Assembly (NCBI GenBank): GCA_016880395.1
Contig: JAEHDN010000035.1
Span: 1-17,374, forward strand
Source of the DNA: Candidatus Eiseniibacteriota bacterium
GTDB lineage: Bacteria > Eisenbacteria > RBG-16-71-46 > SZUA-252
DNA: 17,374 nucleotides
Direction of reading: 5' to 3'
The notes beneath the pieces are model-generated. The model made no database searches. It saw only the letters and a program-made list of their open reading frames with translations, and had not been told where the DNA came from. This document shows, in pieces, positions 1 through 6,963 of this stretch. Position 1 is the first letter of the stretch. Each line of letters opens with the position of its first letter. Position numbers and translations under genes: made by a program.

Positions 1-207
1 GTCGGGGAGATCCGATCCCAGCCTGAGGAGCCCGTCCAGCGCCCAGAGGAAGGCGGCCAGGGTCTTGCCGGTCCCGGTTGGGGCTGCCACGAGCGTATGG
101 CGACCCTGGGCGATGAGGGGCCACCCCTCTGCCTGGGGCGGGGAGGGTGTGCCGATCCGCTCCTCAAACCATTGGCGAACGGCGGGATGGAAGAAATCGA
201 GCGGCAT
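1..207 (-). CDS. Lhr-like DEAD/DEAH-box helicase, N-terminal fragment (cut by window edge)
   Basis: Reading the minus strand from an ATG at 207-205 gives 69 open codons to the left edge, so only the N-terminus is present. It carries the start typical of Lhr-type superfamily 2 helicases: a 'FHPAVRQWF' segment, a Q-motif-like 'PSPPQAEGWPLIAQG' (about residues 21-35), Walker A 'APTGTGKT' (42-49) and 'LAAFLWALDGLL'. Family members are large ATP-dependent 3'-5' DNA/RNA helicases linked to DNA repair; that role is family knowledge. An exact TATAAT stands at 246-241 on the same strand, about 33 bases before the ATG. Domain recognition is firm; the exact subfamily cannot be decided from this fragment. 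Confidence 0.85.
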   Translation of the reverse strand, partial: MPLDFFHPAVRQWFEERIGTPSPPQAEGWPLIAQGRHTLVAAPTGTGKTLAAFLWALDGLLRLGSDLPD

Positions 208-240
208 CGGGCGGTCTCCGGACGGGACGAAGCTCCCGCC

Positions 241-246
241 ATTATA
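241..246 (-). promoter_or_regulatory. Candidate -10 box (TATAAT) for the helicase gene
   Basis: On the minus strand this is an exact TATAAT in a GC-rich stretch, about 33 bases upstream of the helicase ATG. I see no good -35 hexamer 16-18 bases further upstream, so only the -10 element is supported. Confidence 0.45.
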
Positions 247-365
247 CCCCGCTCGCGCCGAGGTCGCGCCCCGAGGGCCAAGGTCCCGCGCGGCTGTTGC
301 GCATGCGGCGGACCGGCTAGCGACCAAAGCCAAAAGCCTTTAAGTCCCTGTGCTGGAACGCCGAT

Positions 366-406
366 GGATCACCGAACGGGAGCCTCTGGGCGGCTCTCCG
401 TGATCC
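366..406 (+). promoter_or_regulatory. Leader hairpin upstream of the cupredoxin/kinase/porin operon
   Basis: GGATCAC (366-372) pairs exactly with GTGATCC (400-406). Inside, residues 378-384 pair with 392-398 (one G-U) around a 7-base loop, with an asymmetric internal loop (373-377 against 399). It ends 29 bases before the ATG at 436 and so would lie in the operon's 5' leader if transcription starts near the A/T-richer patch at 324-345. The octamer CGAACGGG occurs inside it (373-380) and again just after it (409-416). No known riboswitch class was recognised. Confidence 0.4.
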
Positions 407-435
407 CACGAACGGGGAATCGACCGGTCAGTCCA

Positions 436-1128
436 ATGTCCAACCGCGCTGTATGGCCTCTGGCCCTGCTTCTCCTTCTCTCCATCGACGCCGAAGCGGC
501 GACGATCCGGGGCACGGTGCGCGTGCCCGGAGGCGCGTCCGGCCCGCCGCCCACGAGCGCATCGAATCCCTACCCGGGACGCGCCTCCTCGATGCGCGCC
601 ATGGCCGTGCGCCGCGGCGTCGTCACCGACGCCGTCGTCTCGATCGTCGGCCCTGCGCCTGGTCCCTGGCGCGGACTCCCCGACGATCCGTCCGCGAGCC
701 CGCTCCGGGGCGGCCGCCTCGCGCAGAAGAACCAGGGATTCGTGCCTCGCGTGCTTCCGGTCGCGGTGGGGGCGCGCGTCGACTTCCCGAATCAGGACCC
801 GATCTACCACAACGTGTTCAGCGTCTCCCCGGCGAAGCGCTTCGACCTCGGAAAGTACGGGCTGGGGAAGTCCAGGTTCCTCGTCTTCGACAAGCCCGGG
901 ATCGTGAACGTCTACTGCGACATCCACTCCAACATGGAGGGAATCATCCTCGTGCTCCCGCACGGATGGTTCGCGCAGCCCGATGCCGAGGGACGCTTCA
1001 CCCTTCCTCCCGTACCCGCCGGCACGTATCAGGTGCGGGTCTGGCACCCTGATCTCGGAGAGCGGGCCGCGTCCATCACGGTCGCCGAGAACGGGACCAG
1101 CGACCTCGAGCTGAGCTACCTGCCATGA
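436..1128 (+). CDS. Secreted cupredoxin-like (plastocyanin / 'methylamine utilization protein' type) protein
   Basis: A 230-residue exported protein. Residues 1-21 form a signal peptide (leucine-rich core, cleavage near AEA|AT). The body at about 97-176 is a cupredoxin-like domain of the kind often labelled methylamine utilization protein: 'FPNQDPIYHNVFS' gives His125, and 'VYCDIHSNM' gives Cys161, His164 and Met167, the four ligands expected of a type I copper site. Residues 180-230 resemble a carboxypeptidase-regulatory/FlgD-type beta domain ('GRFTLPPVPAGTYQVRVWHP'). I chose the ATG at 436 over in-frame starts at 97 and 364 because it begins the signal peptide directly; no clear Shine-Dalgarno precedes it. 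Its stop overlaps the kinase ATG (ATGA). Copper binding is inferred from the ligand set; the partner is unknown. Confidence 0.85.
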   Translation: MSNRAVWPLALLLLLSIDAEAATIRGTVRVPGGASGPPPTSASNPYPGRASSMRAMAVRRGVVTDAVVSIVGPAPGPWRGLPDDPSASPLRGGRLAQKNQGFVPRVLPVAVGARVDFPNQDPIYHNVFSVSPAKRFDLGKYGLGKSRFLVFDKPGIVNVYCDIHSNMEGIILVLPHGWFAQPDAEGRFTLPPVPAGTYQVRVWHPDLGERAASITVAENGTSDLELSYLP

Positions 1129-2966
1129 AGGGCGTGCGGCTCCACTGGAAGATCCTCTTCGCGACGGTCCTGCCCCTCTTTGGCCTGACCGCGGCCGTGC
1201 TCTGGACCGTGAACCGGAGCATCACGGACCAGGTCCAGCGAAACGTGCGCGAGGATCTGATCCGCGCGGCGTCCATCTTCGGGGACATGCTCGGGGCGCG
1301 ATCCGAAGAGCTGGCGATCGCGGGGCAGGTCATCGTGCAGGATCCGAAGTTCTTCTCCATCCTCACGCTGCCCGGATCGGCCACGGATCCGCAGGTGCGG
1401 GCGACCGCCGAGGGCGTGGCGGGGGACTTCAACGGGATCACGCAGGCGGATCTCTTCGTCGTGTTCGACACCAAGGGACGCGTGGTTGCGGACGCGAGCC
1501 GGGACCCGCTCGGGGAATCGGGGCGCCGGGGTCTTCCGTCCAGACTCGACGACGGGCATCCGCGCTCGGGGATCCTCGTGGATCGCGGTCGGCACTTCCA
1601 GATCACGCAGACCCCTGTGCTCGCGGGCCCGCGCATGGTGGGCGTGCTCCTCCTGGGGGCCGGCATCGGGCAGGATCTCGCCGAACGCCTGCGCACACTC
1701 ACGCGGAGCGAGGTGACGTTCGTCTCGAACGGCGTCGTCACGGGCAGCACGCTCGAGGCGAGCTCCGACCGACGCACCTTGGCGGCGATGCTGTCGGAGC
1801 GCGCGACCAACCGCACGACCCAGGAGGCGCGGGCCGAGGCGTCGGTGTTCACGTTCCCCGGCGCGACCTCGCGCTACATCACGGTGGCGGGGGCGATCCG
1901 GGGATCGGCTCCGGGCGAGGAGCAGCTCTTCGCCGTCCAGCGGTCCCTCGACGCGGAGACGGCCTTCCTCTCCCAGATGCGGATGAAGCTGCTCGAGCTG
2001 GGTCTCCTCGGCGCCGTCCTCTCGCTCGGCCTCGGCTACGTCATCTCGCGCGGCATCACGGCGCCTGTCCGGACCCTGGTGCGCGGCGCGGAGGAGATGG
2101 AGCGGGGCAACTACGACTATCCGCTCCAGGTGCGGAGCCGGGACGAGATCGGCTATCTCGCGGTGCGCTTCCGCGACATGCGGCAGCAGCAGCGCGTCTA
2201 CGTGAAGAGTCTCGAAGAGGTCGCCCGTCTGAAGGGGGACTTCATCGACGTCGCCTCCCACGAGCTCCGGACTCCGCTCAGCGTTCTCAAGGGCTTCCTC
2301 GAGCTCCTCTCGCTCGAGCGCCTCGGCCCGCTCACTCCGAATCAACGGGAGGCGACCGCCGCGATGGAGGGGAGCGTCTCCGCCCTCACGCGCATTGCGG
2401 AGGATGCGTGGCGCGTGGCCCAGATCCAGAGCCGGCGGCTCGTCCTCGCGACTGGAGCGCACGACGTGGGGTCGATCCTCGAGGAGGCGGTCGGACGCGC
2501 GCGCGTCGCGGGACGGGGACGCAAGGTCGAGGTGCGGCTCTTGCGCCCCTCCTCGATCCCGCAGCTCCTCCTGGACGGGCCTCGCCTGGTCGAGGCGGTG
2601 GCGCACCTGGTCTGCAACGGCGTGCGCTTCACCCCGGACGGCGGCAGCGTGACCGCGTCGGCCGCCCTGGACGGGGAGGATCTCCTGATCCACGTGGCCG
2701 ACACCGGAGAGGGCATCGCGGCCGACCGCCTCGAGAAGCTGCTCGAGCGCAGCTTCGCGTTCCGCGACACCCTGAACCACCACTCCTCCTCCACACTCGA
2801 GTACGGCTCCGAGGGTCTCGGCCTCGGGATTCCGATCGCCCGCGGCGTGGCGGAGGCGCACGGCGGCGTTCTCACGGCCCGAAGCGGAGCTGGCTCGGGG
2901 TCGGTCTTCACCCTGCGGATTCCGGCGCGGCCGGCGTTCCAGCGCAATCAGGAGGAGGCAGCATGA
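1125..2966 (+). CDS. Membrane sensor histidine kinase (periplasmic CACHE-like sensor, HAMP, HisKA, HATPase)
   Basis: 613 residues. TM1 is about 10-28 and TM2 about 288-306; the ~260 residues between them form an extracytoplasmic sensor resembling double CACHE domains ('FVVFDTKGRVVADASRDPLG' at 111-130, 'GVLLLGAGIGQDLAERL'). HAMP follows (about 308-360), then the H-box 'ASHELRTP' with phospho-acceptor His379, the N-box 'CNGVRFTP' (Asn498), the G1 box 'DTGEG' (Asp526) and the G2 box 'GLGLG' (564-568). All catalytic motifs look intact. It should autophosphorylate and pass phosphate to a response regulator, but none is encoded here, so it is an orphan within view. It overlaps the cupredoxin-like gene and the porin gene by 4 bases each, so it is probably translationally coupled to both; the cupredoxin protein or its metal may be the signal (inference). 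Confidence 0.93.
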   Translation: MKGVRLHWKILFATVLPLFGLTAAVLWTVNRSITDQVQRNVREDLIRAASIFGDMLGARSEELAIAGQVIVQDPKFFSILTLPGSATDPQVRATAEGVAGDFNGITQADLFVVFDTKGRVVADASRDPLGESGRRGLPSRLDDGHPRSGILVDRGRHFQITQTPVLAGPRMVGVLLLGAGIGQDLAERLRTLTRSEVTFVSNGVVTGSTLEASSDRRTLAAMLSERATNRTTQEARAEASVFTFPGATSRYITVAGAIRGSAPGEEQLFAVQRSLDAETAFLSQMRMKLLELGLLGAVLSLGLGYVISRGITAPVRTLVRGAEEMERGNYDYPLQVRSRDEIGYLAVRFRDMRQQQRVYVKSLEEVARLKGDFIDVASHELRTPLSVLKGFLELLSLERLGPLTPNQREATAAMEGSVSALTRIAEDAWRVAQIQSRRLVLATGAHDVGSILEEAVGRARVAGRGRKVEVRLLRPSSIPQLLLDGPRLVEAVAHLVCNGVRFTPDGGSVTASAALDGEDLLIHVADTGEGIAADRLEKLLERSFAFRDTLNHHSSSTLEYGSEGLGLGIPIARGVAEAHGGVLTARSGAGSGSVFTLRIPARPAFQRNQEEAA

Positions 2967-4156
2967 GGGCACGCGTCGCGACGGTCGCCGCTCTGATGCT
3001 GGGGCTCGCGCTAGCTCCTCGAGCCGTGCGGGCGGACGTGCCCGACATCCACATCCACGGCCTGCTCGATCTCGTCCAGAGCAACCGCGGGGTGGCGCTC
3101 GAGAGCAACTGGTTCAACTACGGCGATTCCAACTTCGACGCCTACCGGCTCCGCCTCTTCGGGGACGCGGCCGTGACGGATCATCTCGATGTGTACACGC
3201 AGTTCCTCTTCACCGACGCCGCGCCGGCGCGCGCGCTCGGCGCCTACGTCTCGTACGCGCCGGCTCCCGAGCGGGATCTCCATCTCTGGGCCGGCAAGAT
3301 CCCCTGGATCATCGGCTCCTTCGCGCCGCGCGCCTACTCCAACAAGAATCCCCTCGTGTCGGTGCCTCTCCTCTACCAGTACCACACGACGCTGCGTGCG
3401 GATCAGATCGTGCCCTCGGTGGACGAGCTCCTGGCGCGCGCCGGGCGCGGGCAGTATGGCGTGAGCTACGTGCCCGGCTCGTCCCCCCTGCGCGGGCTCT
3501 CGGTGGTGTACGACCTCTGCTGGGACGCCGGTGTGGCCGCGCTCGGCAGCGCGCGGCCTCTCGAGGTCGCGGTCGGGATGTCGAATGGCACGCCCGGGCG
3601 CATGAACGCGGCCCAGGACGAGAACTCGGGTAAGAGCCTCCTGGGCCGGGTGGGTCTCCAGCCCTGGCCGCTCCTGCGCTTCGGCGTGTCCGGCGCGACG
3701 GGCGCCTACCTGGCGCAGAAGCTGAACCCGTCCCTCCCGCAAGGCCACACGGCCGAGGACTACCGGCAGCGGCTCGTGATGGCGGACGCGGAGCTGATGA
3801 AGGGACCGGCGGAGCTCCGCGGCGAGGCGTACCGCAACTTCTGGGACACGCCGACCGTCGGCACGCTCCAGGTCCAGGGCTGGTACGTCGAGGGCAAGTG
3901 GAAGCTCCCGTGGAGCACGTACGTCGCGGCGAGGTGGGAGCGCATGGAGTTCGGGGATGTGACGACGAGCGCCGGGGAGCGGACCCCGTGGGATCTCGCG
4001 CGCACGCGGCTCGAGGCGGGAGGCGGCATCCGTCTCACGCACGACGTGCTGCTCAAGGCGGTGTACCAGCGCTTCGCGTACGTGGACGAAGACGACGGCG
4101 AGGACGAGGACTATCCCTTCCACCTCGTCGCGGCGCAGCTCGGCGTGGGCTTCTGA
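2963..4156 (+). CDS. Outer-membrane porin-like beta-barrel protein
   Basis: 397 residues. A signal peptide covers about 1-24 (cleavage near VRA|DV). The mature chain is rich in alternating amphipathic strands with aromatic girdles ('FDAYRLRLFGDAAV', 'HLDVYTQFLF', 'LHLWAGKIPWIIG', 'LLLKAVYQRFAY'-like segments) and ends in phenylalanine ('LGVGF'), the usual C-terminal signal of barrel proteins. The 'RLRLFGDAAVTDHLDVYTQ' region recalls phosphate/polyphosphate-type porins and related barrels, but substrate cannot be assigned. A very acidic stretch (about residues 376-384, DEDDGEDED) lies near the C-terminus, plausibly an extracellular loop able to bind cations. The ATG at 2963 is chosen for its signal peptide and GGAGGAGG (2951-2958) four bases upstream; it overlaps the kinase stop. 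Its end is only 4 bp from the convergent gene. Confidence 0.8.
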   Translation: MRARVATVAALMLGLALAPRAVRADVPDIHIHGLLDLVQSNRGVALESNWFNYGDSNFDAYRLRLFGDAAVTDHLDVYTQFLFTDAAPARALGAYVSYAPAPERDLHLWAGKIPWIIGSFAPRAYSNKNPLVSVPLLYQYHTTLRADQIVPSVDELLARAGRGQYGVSYVPGSSPLRGLSVVYDLCWDAGVAALGSARPLEVAVGMSNGTPGRMNAAQDENSGKSLLGRVGLQPWPLLRFGVSGATGAYLAQKLNPSLPQGHTAEDYRQRLVMADAELMKGPAELRGEAYRNFWDTPTVGTLQVQGWYVEGKWKLPWSTYVAARWERMEFGDVTTSAGERTPWDLARTRLEAGGGIRLTHDVLLKAVYQRFAYVDEDDGEDEDYPFHLVAAQLGVGF

Positions 4157-4160
4157 GAGG

Positions 4161-5438
4161 CTAGACCGCTTCCAGCGCCCGGCCGAGGTCGGCCAGGATG
4201 TCTTCGTAGTGCTCGATGCCCACCGAGAGACGCACCATCCCAGGCTCGATCCCCATCCTTGCCTGATCCGCGACCGGCACGTCGGCGTGCGTCATGGATG
4301 AGGGATGCTCGGCCAGCGACTCGGTCCCCCCGAGGCTCACCGCGAGCTGAACGAGCTCCAGCGCGTTCAGGAACCGGAAGGCCGCCGGCTGTCCCCCCTG
4401 CACCTCGAAGGAGATCACCGATCCGGGGGAGAGGCACTGGGCGCGATAGGCGCCGATCATGGGATCGCGCTCGTTCATGTGCCCCAGGTAGTAGACCCGC
4501 TCGATCTTGGGGTGGTCCGCGAGGAACTTCGCCACGTAGGCCGCGTTCTTCGACGACGCGGTCATGCGCATCTTCAGGGTCTCGAGGCTCCGCATGAGGA
4601 GCCAGCTCGTCCAGGGGCCCGGCATCGTGCCGAGGAACGTGCGCAGCTCGCGGATCGGCCGCATGGCCTCCGTGCTCCCGAGCGCGGCCCCCGCGATCAG
4701 ATCGCTGTGCCCTCCGATGAACTTGGTGGCGGAGTAGAGGACGATGTCCGCGCCGTGCTCGAGCGGATGCTGCCAGACCGGCCCGAGGAACGTGTTGTCC
4801 ACGATGACGACCGGCCGATCGCCGTGTGCGCCCCATCCGTGCGCGACGCCGGCCATCTCCCCGATGTTCACGAGTCCGTTCGTCGGATTGGCCGGAGTCT
4901 CGATCAGGACGGCCGCCACACGGCGCCCCTTCAGCACGGCCTCGATCGCCCCGCGCACCTCCGACGTGGGCCTGCCGGCGGGGAAGGGAATCGACCCGAT
5001 GCCGAACCGCGGCAGGATGTTCTCGATCAGGTGCTCCGATCCGCCGTAGAGGGGCTCCGAATGCACGATCACGTCGCCCGGGCGCGCGTAGGCGAGGAGC
5101 GTCGCCGCGATCGCGGCCATGCCGCTCGCGAATACGGCGCAGGCCTCCGCCTGATCCCACAGCTTCAGCCGGTCCTCGAGGATCTCGAGATCGGGATTGT
5201 TGATCCGGCTGTAGATGAGGCCGGGACTCTCGCCGGGCCCGGGCTCGCGCAGGCCGTACGCCAGCTCGAAGAAGGCCTTCCCCGCCTCGGCCGACTCGAA
5301 CACGAACGTGGACGTCTGGAAGATGGGGCACTTGATGGCCCCTTCCGAGCGCTGTGGGTCGTACCCGTGGCTCATCATGAGGCTCTCGGGACGCATCGGA
5401 CGCGCCATGGCGGGCGTCTTCTTCGTGGTGTGACTCAT
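4161..5438 (-). CDS. Cys/Met-metabolism PLP enzyme (methionine gamma-lyase / cystathionine gamma-synthase family)
   Basis: 425 residues, fold type I PLP enzyme. Visible motifs: 'YSRINNP' (Tyr76, Arg78, which bind PLP phosphate of the neighbouring subunit), 'FASGMAA' (103-109), 'PLYGG' with Tyr131, 'VDNTFLGP' with Asp214, 'SATKFIGGHSD' with Schiff-base Lys239, and 'GGTESLAEHPSSMTH' near the C-terminus. The family performs gamma-elimination or gamma-replacement on Cys/Met/cystathionine. The long N-terminus ('MMSHGYDPQRSEGA') resembles a subgroup usually annotated as methionine gamma-lyase, yet the Cys found next to the active-site Tyr in classical methionine gamma-lyases is Gly133 here, so the reaction is undecided. 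GGGAGAAG (5450-5443) precedes the ATG, which overlaps the tnaA stop. It probably shares the tnaA transcript. Confidence 0.88.
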   Translation of the reverse strand: MSHTTKKTPAMARPMRPESLMMSHGYDPQRSEGAIKCPIFQTSTFVFESAEAGKAFFELAYGLREPGPGESPGLIYSRINNPDLEILEDRLKLWDQAEACAVFASGMAAIAATLLAYARPGDVIVHSEPLYGGSEHLIENILPRFGIGSIPFPAGRPTSEVRGAIEAVLKGRRVAAVLIETPANPTNGLVNIGEMAGVAHGWGAHGDRPVVIVDNTFLGPVWQHPLEHGADIVLYSATKFIGGHSDLIAGAALGSTEAMRPIRELRTFLGTMPGPWTSWLLMRSLETLKMRMTASSKNAAYVAKFLADHPKIERVYYLGHMNERDPMIGAYRAQCLSPGSVISFEVQGGQPAAFRFLNALELVQLAVSLGGTESLAEHPSSMTHADVPVADQARMGIEPGMVRLSVGIEHYEDILADLGRALEAV

Positions 5439-6844
5439 GATGCTTCTCCCCGGGCGCCCGCTGGCTCGGACGCCATCTCGACCAGGCGCGCGGTGAAGTG
5501 TCGCAGCACGGGAGCCTCGTACGTGAGGCGGAGACCCGTGTAGGCGTCACGTTTCCGGAAGATCTCGATCACCGACTGCGCCACGTAGCGCATCTGCTCG
5601 AACGTGTAGACCCGCCGCGGAACGGCGAGGCGAACCAGGTCGAGCGCCGGGAAGACGTCCTCGCCGGTTCCCGGATCCTTGTGTCCGAACATGAGGCTCC
5701 CCACCTCCACGGTGCGGATTCCGAACTCGCGATAGAGCTCCACCACGAGACGCTGGCCGGGGAAGTGACCCGGCGCGAGGCGCGGAAAGAAGCGCTTGGC
5801 GTCGATGTAGACGGCGTGGCCTCCGACCGGCTGCACGATCGGCACACCGGCGTCGGCCAGCATCGAGCCGAGGCCGCGCACCTGGTGGATACGGAAGGCG
5901 AGATAGTCCTCGTCCAGCACCTCCTCGAGACCGCGCGCCATTCCCTCGAGATCGCGGCCCGCGAGGCCGCCGTAGGTCGGGAAGCCCTCGACGCGGAGCA
6001 GGAGATTCGTGACCGACTCCTCGAGCGCATCGGCCTGGAACCCGAGGAAGCCGCCGATGTTCACGAGACCGTCCTTCTTGGCGCTCATCGTGCAGCCCAC
6101 GCCGCAGTCGAACATCTCCCGCGCGATCGCGCGGACCGACTTGCCATCCTGTCCCGGCTCCCGCTCCTGGATGAACCAGGCGTTCTCCGCGAAGCGGCAG
6201 GCGTCGAAGAAGAGCGGGACCCCGTAGCGGTCGCACACCGCCCGCACGGCGCGCGCGTTCTCGAGGGAGACCGGCTGGCCCCCGCCCGAGTTGTTGGTGA
6301 TCGTCAGCATGACGAGCGGGACCTTGCTCCTCCCATGATCGCGGAGAAGCGCGTCCAGGCGGGCCACGTCCATGTTCCCCTTGAATGGATGGTCGGCCGA
6401 GGGATCGAGCCCCTCCGCGATGACGAGATCCAGCGCCACCGCGCCCTGCGCCTCGACGTTGGCCCGGGTCGTGTCGAAGTGGCTGTTGTTCGGCACGATC
6501 TGGCCCGGCTTGAGGAGCGCGGAGAAGAGGAGGTGCTCGGCCATCCGCCCCTGGTGCGTGGGGATGACGTGGCGGTAGCCGGTGAGGTCGCGCACGGTGC
6601 GCTCGAACCGGTAGAAGTTCTTGCTGCCGGCGTACGATTCGTCTCCGAGCATGAGCCCCGCCCACTGTGCGTCGCTCATGGCGGACGTGCCGGAGTCGGT
6701 CAGGAGGTCGACGTAGATCGTCTCCGCCGGGACGCGGAAGAGGTTGAGGCCGGCCTCGTCGAGCCAGCGCACGCGCTCCGCGCGCGAGACGTACCGAACG
6801 GGCTCGACGACCTTGATCCGGAAAGGCTCCGCAGGGAAGCGCAT
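5435..6844 (-). CDS. tnaA: Tryptophanase (tryptophan indole-lyase)
   Basis: 469 residues, the usual tryptophanase length, starting 'MRFPAEPFRIKVVEPV' like the family. It converts L-tryptophan to indole, pyruvate and ammonia. The close relative tyrosine phenol-lyase is argued against by three positions: Asp124 (in 'SHFDTT') where the lyase has Thr, Val381 (in 'TVEVGS') where it has Arg, and His449 (in 'VLRHFTARL') where it has Phe; these correspond to Asp137, Ile396 and His463 of the E. coli enzyme. PLP lysine is Lys257 in 'MSAKKDG'. Other hallmarks are 'DLLTDSGTSAMS', 'THQGR', 'NNSGGGQPVS' and 'EGFPTYGGLAGRD'. No TnaC-like leader peptide or Shine-Dalgarno is seen; a TATCGT lies directly upstream. 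First gene of a pair with the downstream PLP enzyme, divergent from the dipeptidase. Confidence 0.92.
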   Translation of the reverse strand: MRFPAEPFRIKVVEPVRYVSRAERVRWLDEAGLNLFRVPAETIYVDLLTDSGTSAMSDAQWAGLMLGDESYAGSKNFYRFERTVRDLTGYRHVIPTHQGRMAEHLLFSALLKPGQIVPNNSHFDTTRANVEAQGAVALDLVIAEGLDPSADHPFKGNMDVARLDALLRDHGRSKVPLVMLTITNNSGGGQPVSLENARAVRAVCDRYGVPLFFDACRFAENAWFIQEREPGQDGKSVRAIAREMFDCGVGCTMSAKKDGLVNIGGFLGFQADALEESVTNLLLRVEGFPTYGGLAGRDLEGMARGLEEVLDEDYLAFRIHQVRGLGSMLADAGVPIVQPVGGHAVYIDAKRFFPRLAPGHFPGQRLVVELYREFGIRTVEVGSLMFGHKDPGTGEDVFPALDLVRLAVPRRVYTFEQMRYVAQSVIEIFRKRDAYTGLRLTYEAPVLRHFTARLVEMASEPAGARGEAS

Positions 6845-6850
6845 GTCTCG

Positions 6851-6856
6851 ACGATA
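6851..6856 (-). promoter_or_regulatory. Candidate -10 box (TATCGT) for tnaA, leaderless position
   Basis: On the minus strand TATCGT lies six bases before the tnaA ATG (6844), so transcription would start at or next to the start codon. No convincing -35 element is visible and no Shine-Dalgarno precedes the gene. Tentative. Confidence 0.25.
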
Positions 6857-6888
6857 CCCGGTCCGCCCCCGGAGCTGGACCGGTACGA

Positions 6889-6911
6889 AGGTGGCCCCTC
6901 GGCTGCCACCT
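6889..6911. promoter_or_regulatory. Dyad (operator-like) between tnaA and the M20 dipeptidase gene
   Basis: AGGTGGC (6889-6895) and GCCACCT (6905-6911) form a perfect 7-bp inverted repeat with a 9-bp centre, arm centres 16 bp apart. It sits 33 bp upstream of the proposed tnaA -10 and 16 bp upstream of the proposed M20 -35, a position where one regulator could control both divergent genes. It could equally be chance in GC-rich DNA. Confidence 0.35.
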
Positions 6912-6926
6912 AGGACCCGGCGCTGC

Positions 6927-6955
6927 TTGCGGTTCCCGGCTACGGCCCGTAGAGT
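6927..6955 (+). promoter_or_regulatory. Candidate promoter of the M20 dipeptidase (TTGCGG-N17-TAGAGT)
   Basis: TTGCGG at 6927-6932 and TAGAGT at 6950-6955 are separated by exactly 17 bp. The ATG at 6964 is only 8 bases after the -10 box, so the transcript may be leaderless; the only possible ribosome site is a weak GGGG (6956-6959). Three other genes in the window have the same promoter form. Confidence 0.5.
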
Positions 6956-6963
6956 GGGGCGCC

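Noticed and set aside
297..323. TTGCGC...TAGCGA as promoter of the cupredoxin operon
   Set aside because: The spacer is 15 bp, not the 17 bp seen at the four other sites, and the -10 box is poor.
300..366. Partial resemblance to a c-di-GMP (GEMM) riboswitch: CAAAGCC followed by CGCCGATGG
   Set aside because: The first conserved stem with GAAA loop and receptor sequence is missing, and the second stem does not form convincingly. A covariance-model scan would settle it.
97..435. N-terminal extension of the cupredoxin-like protein from the ATG at 97
   Set aside because: It would bury the signal peptide, overlap the divergent helicase gene and include the leader hairpin; its residues look non-coding.
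1116..2972. 618-residue open frame on the minus strand, antisense to the kinase
   Set aside because: It is dominated by Arg, Glu, Ala and Gly without any recognisable motif, while the plus strand encodes a complete histidine kinase. Long antisense frames are expected in GC-rich coding DNA; the same holds for antisense frames at 3011-4123, 6940-8472, 11155-13341 and 13522-14745.
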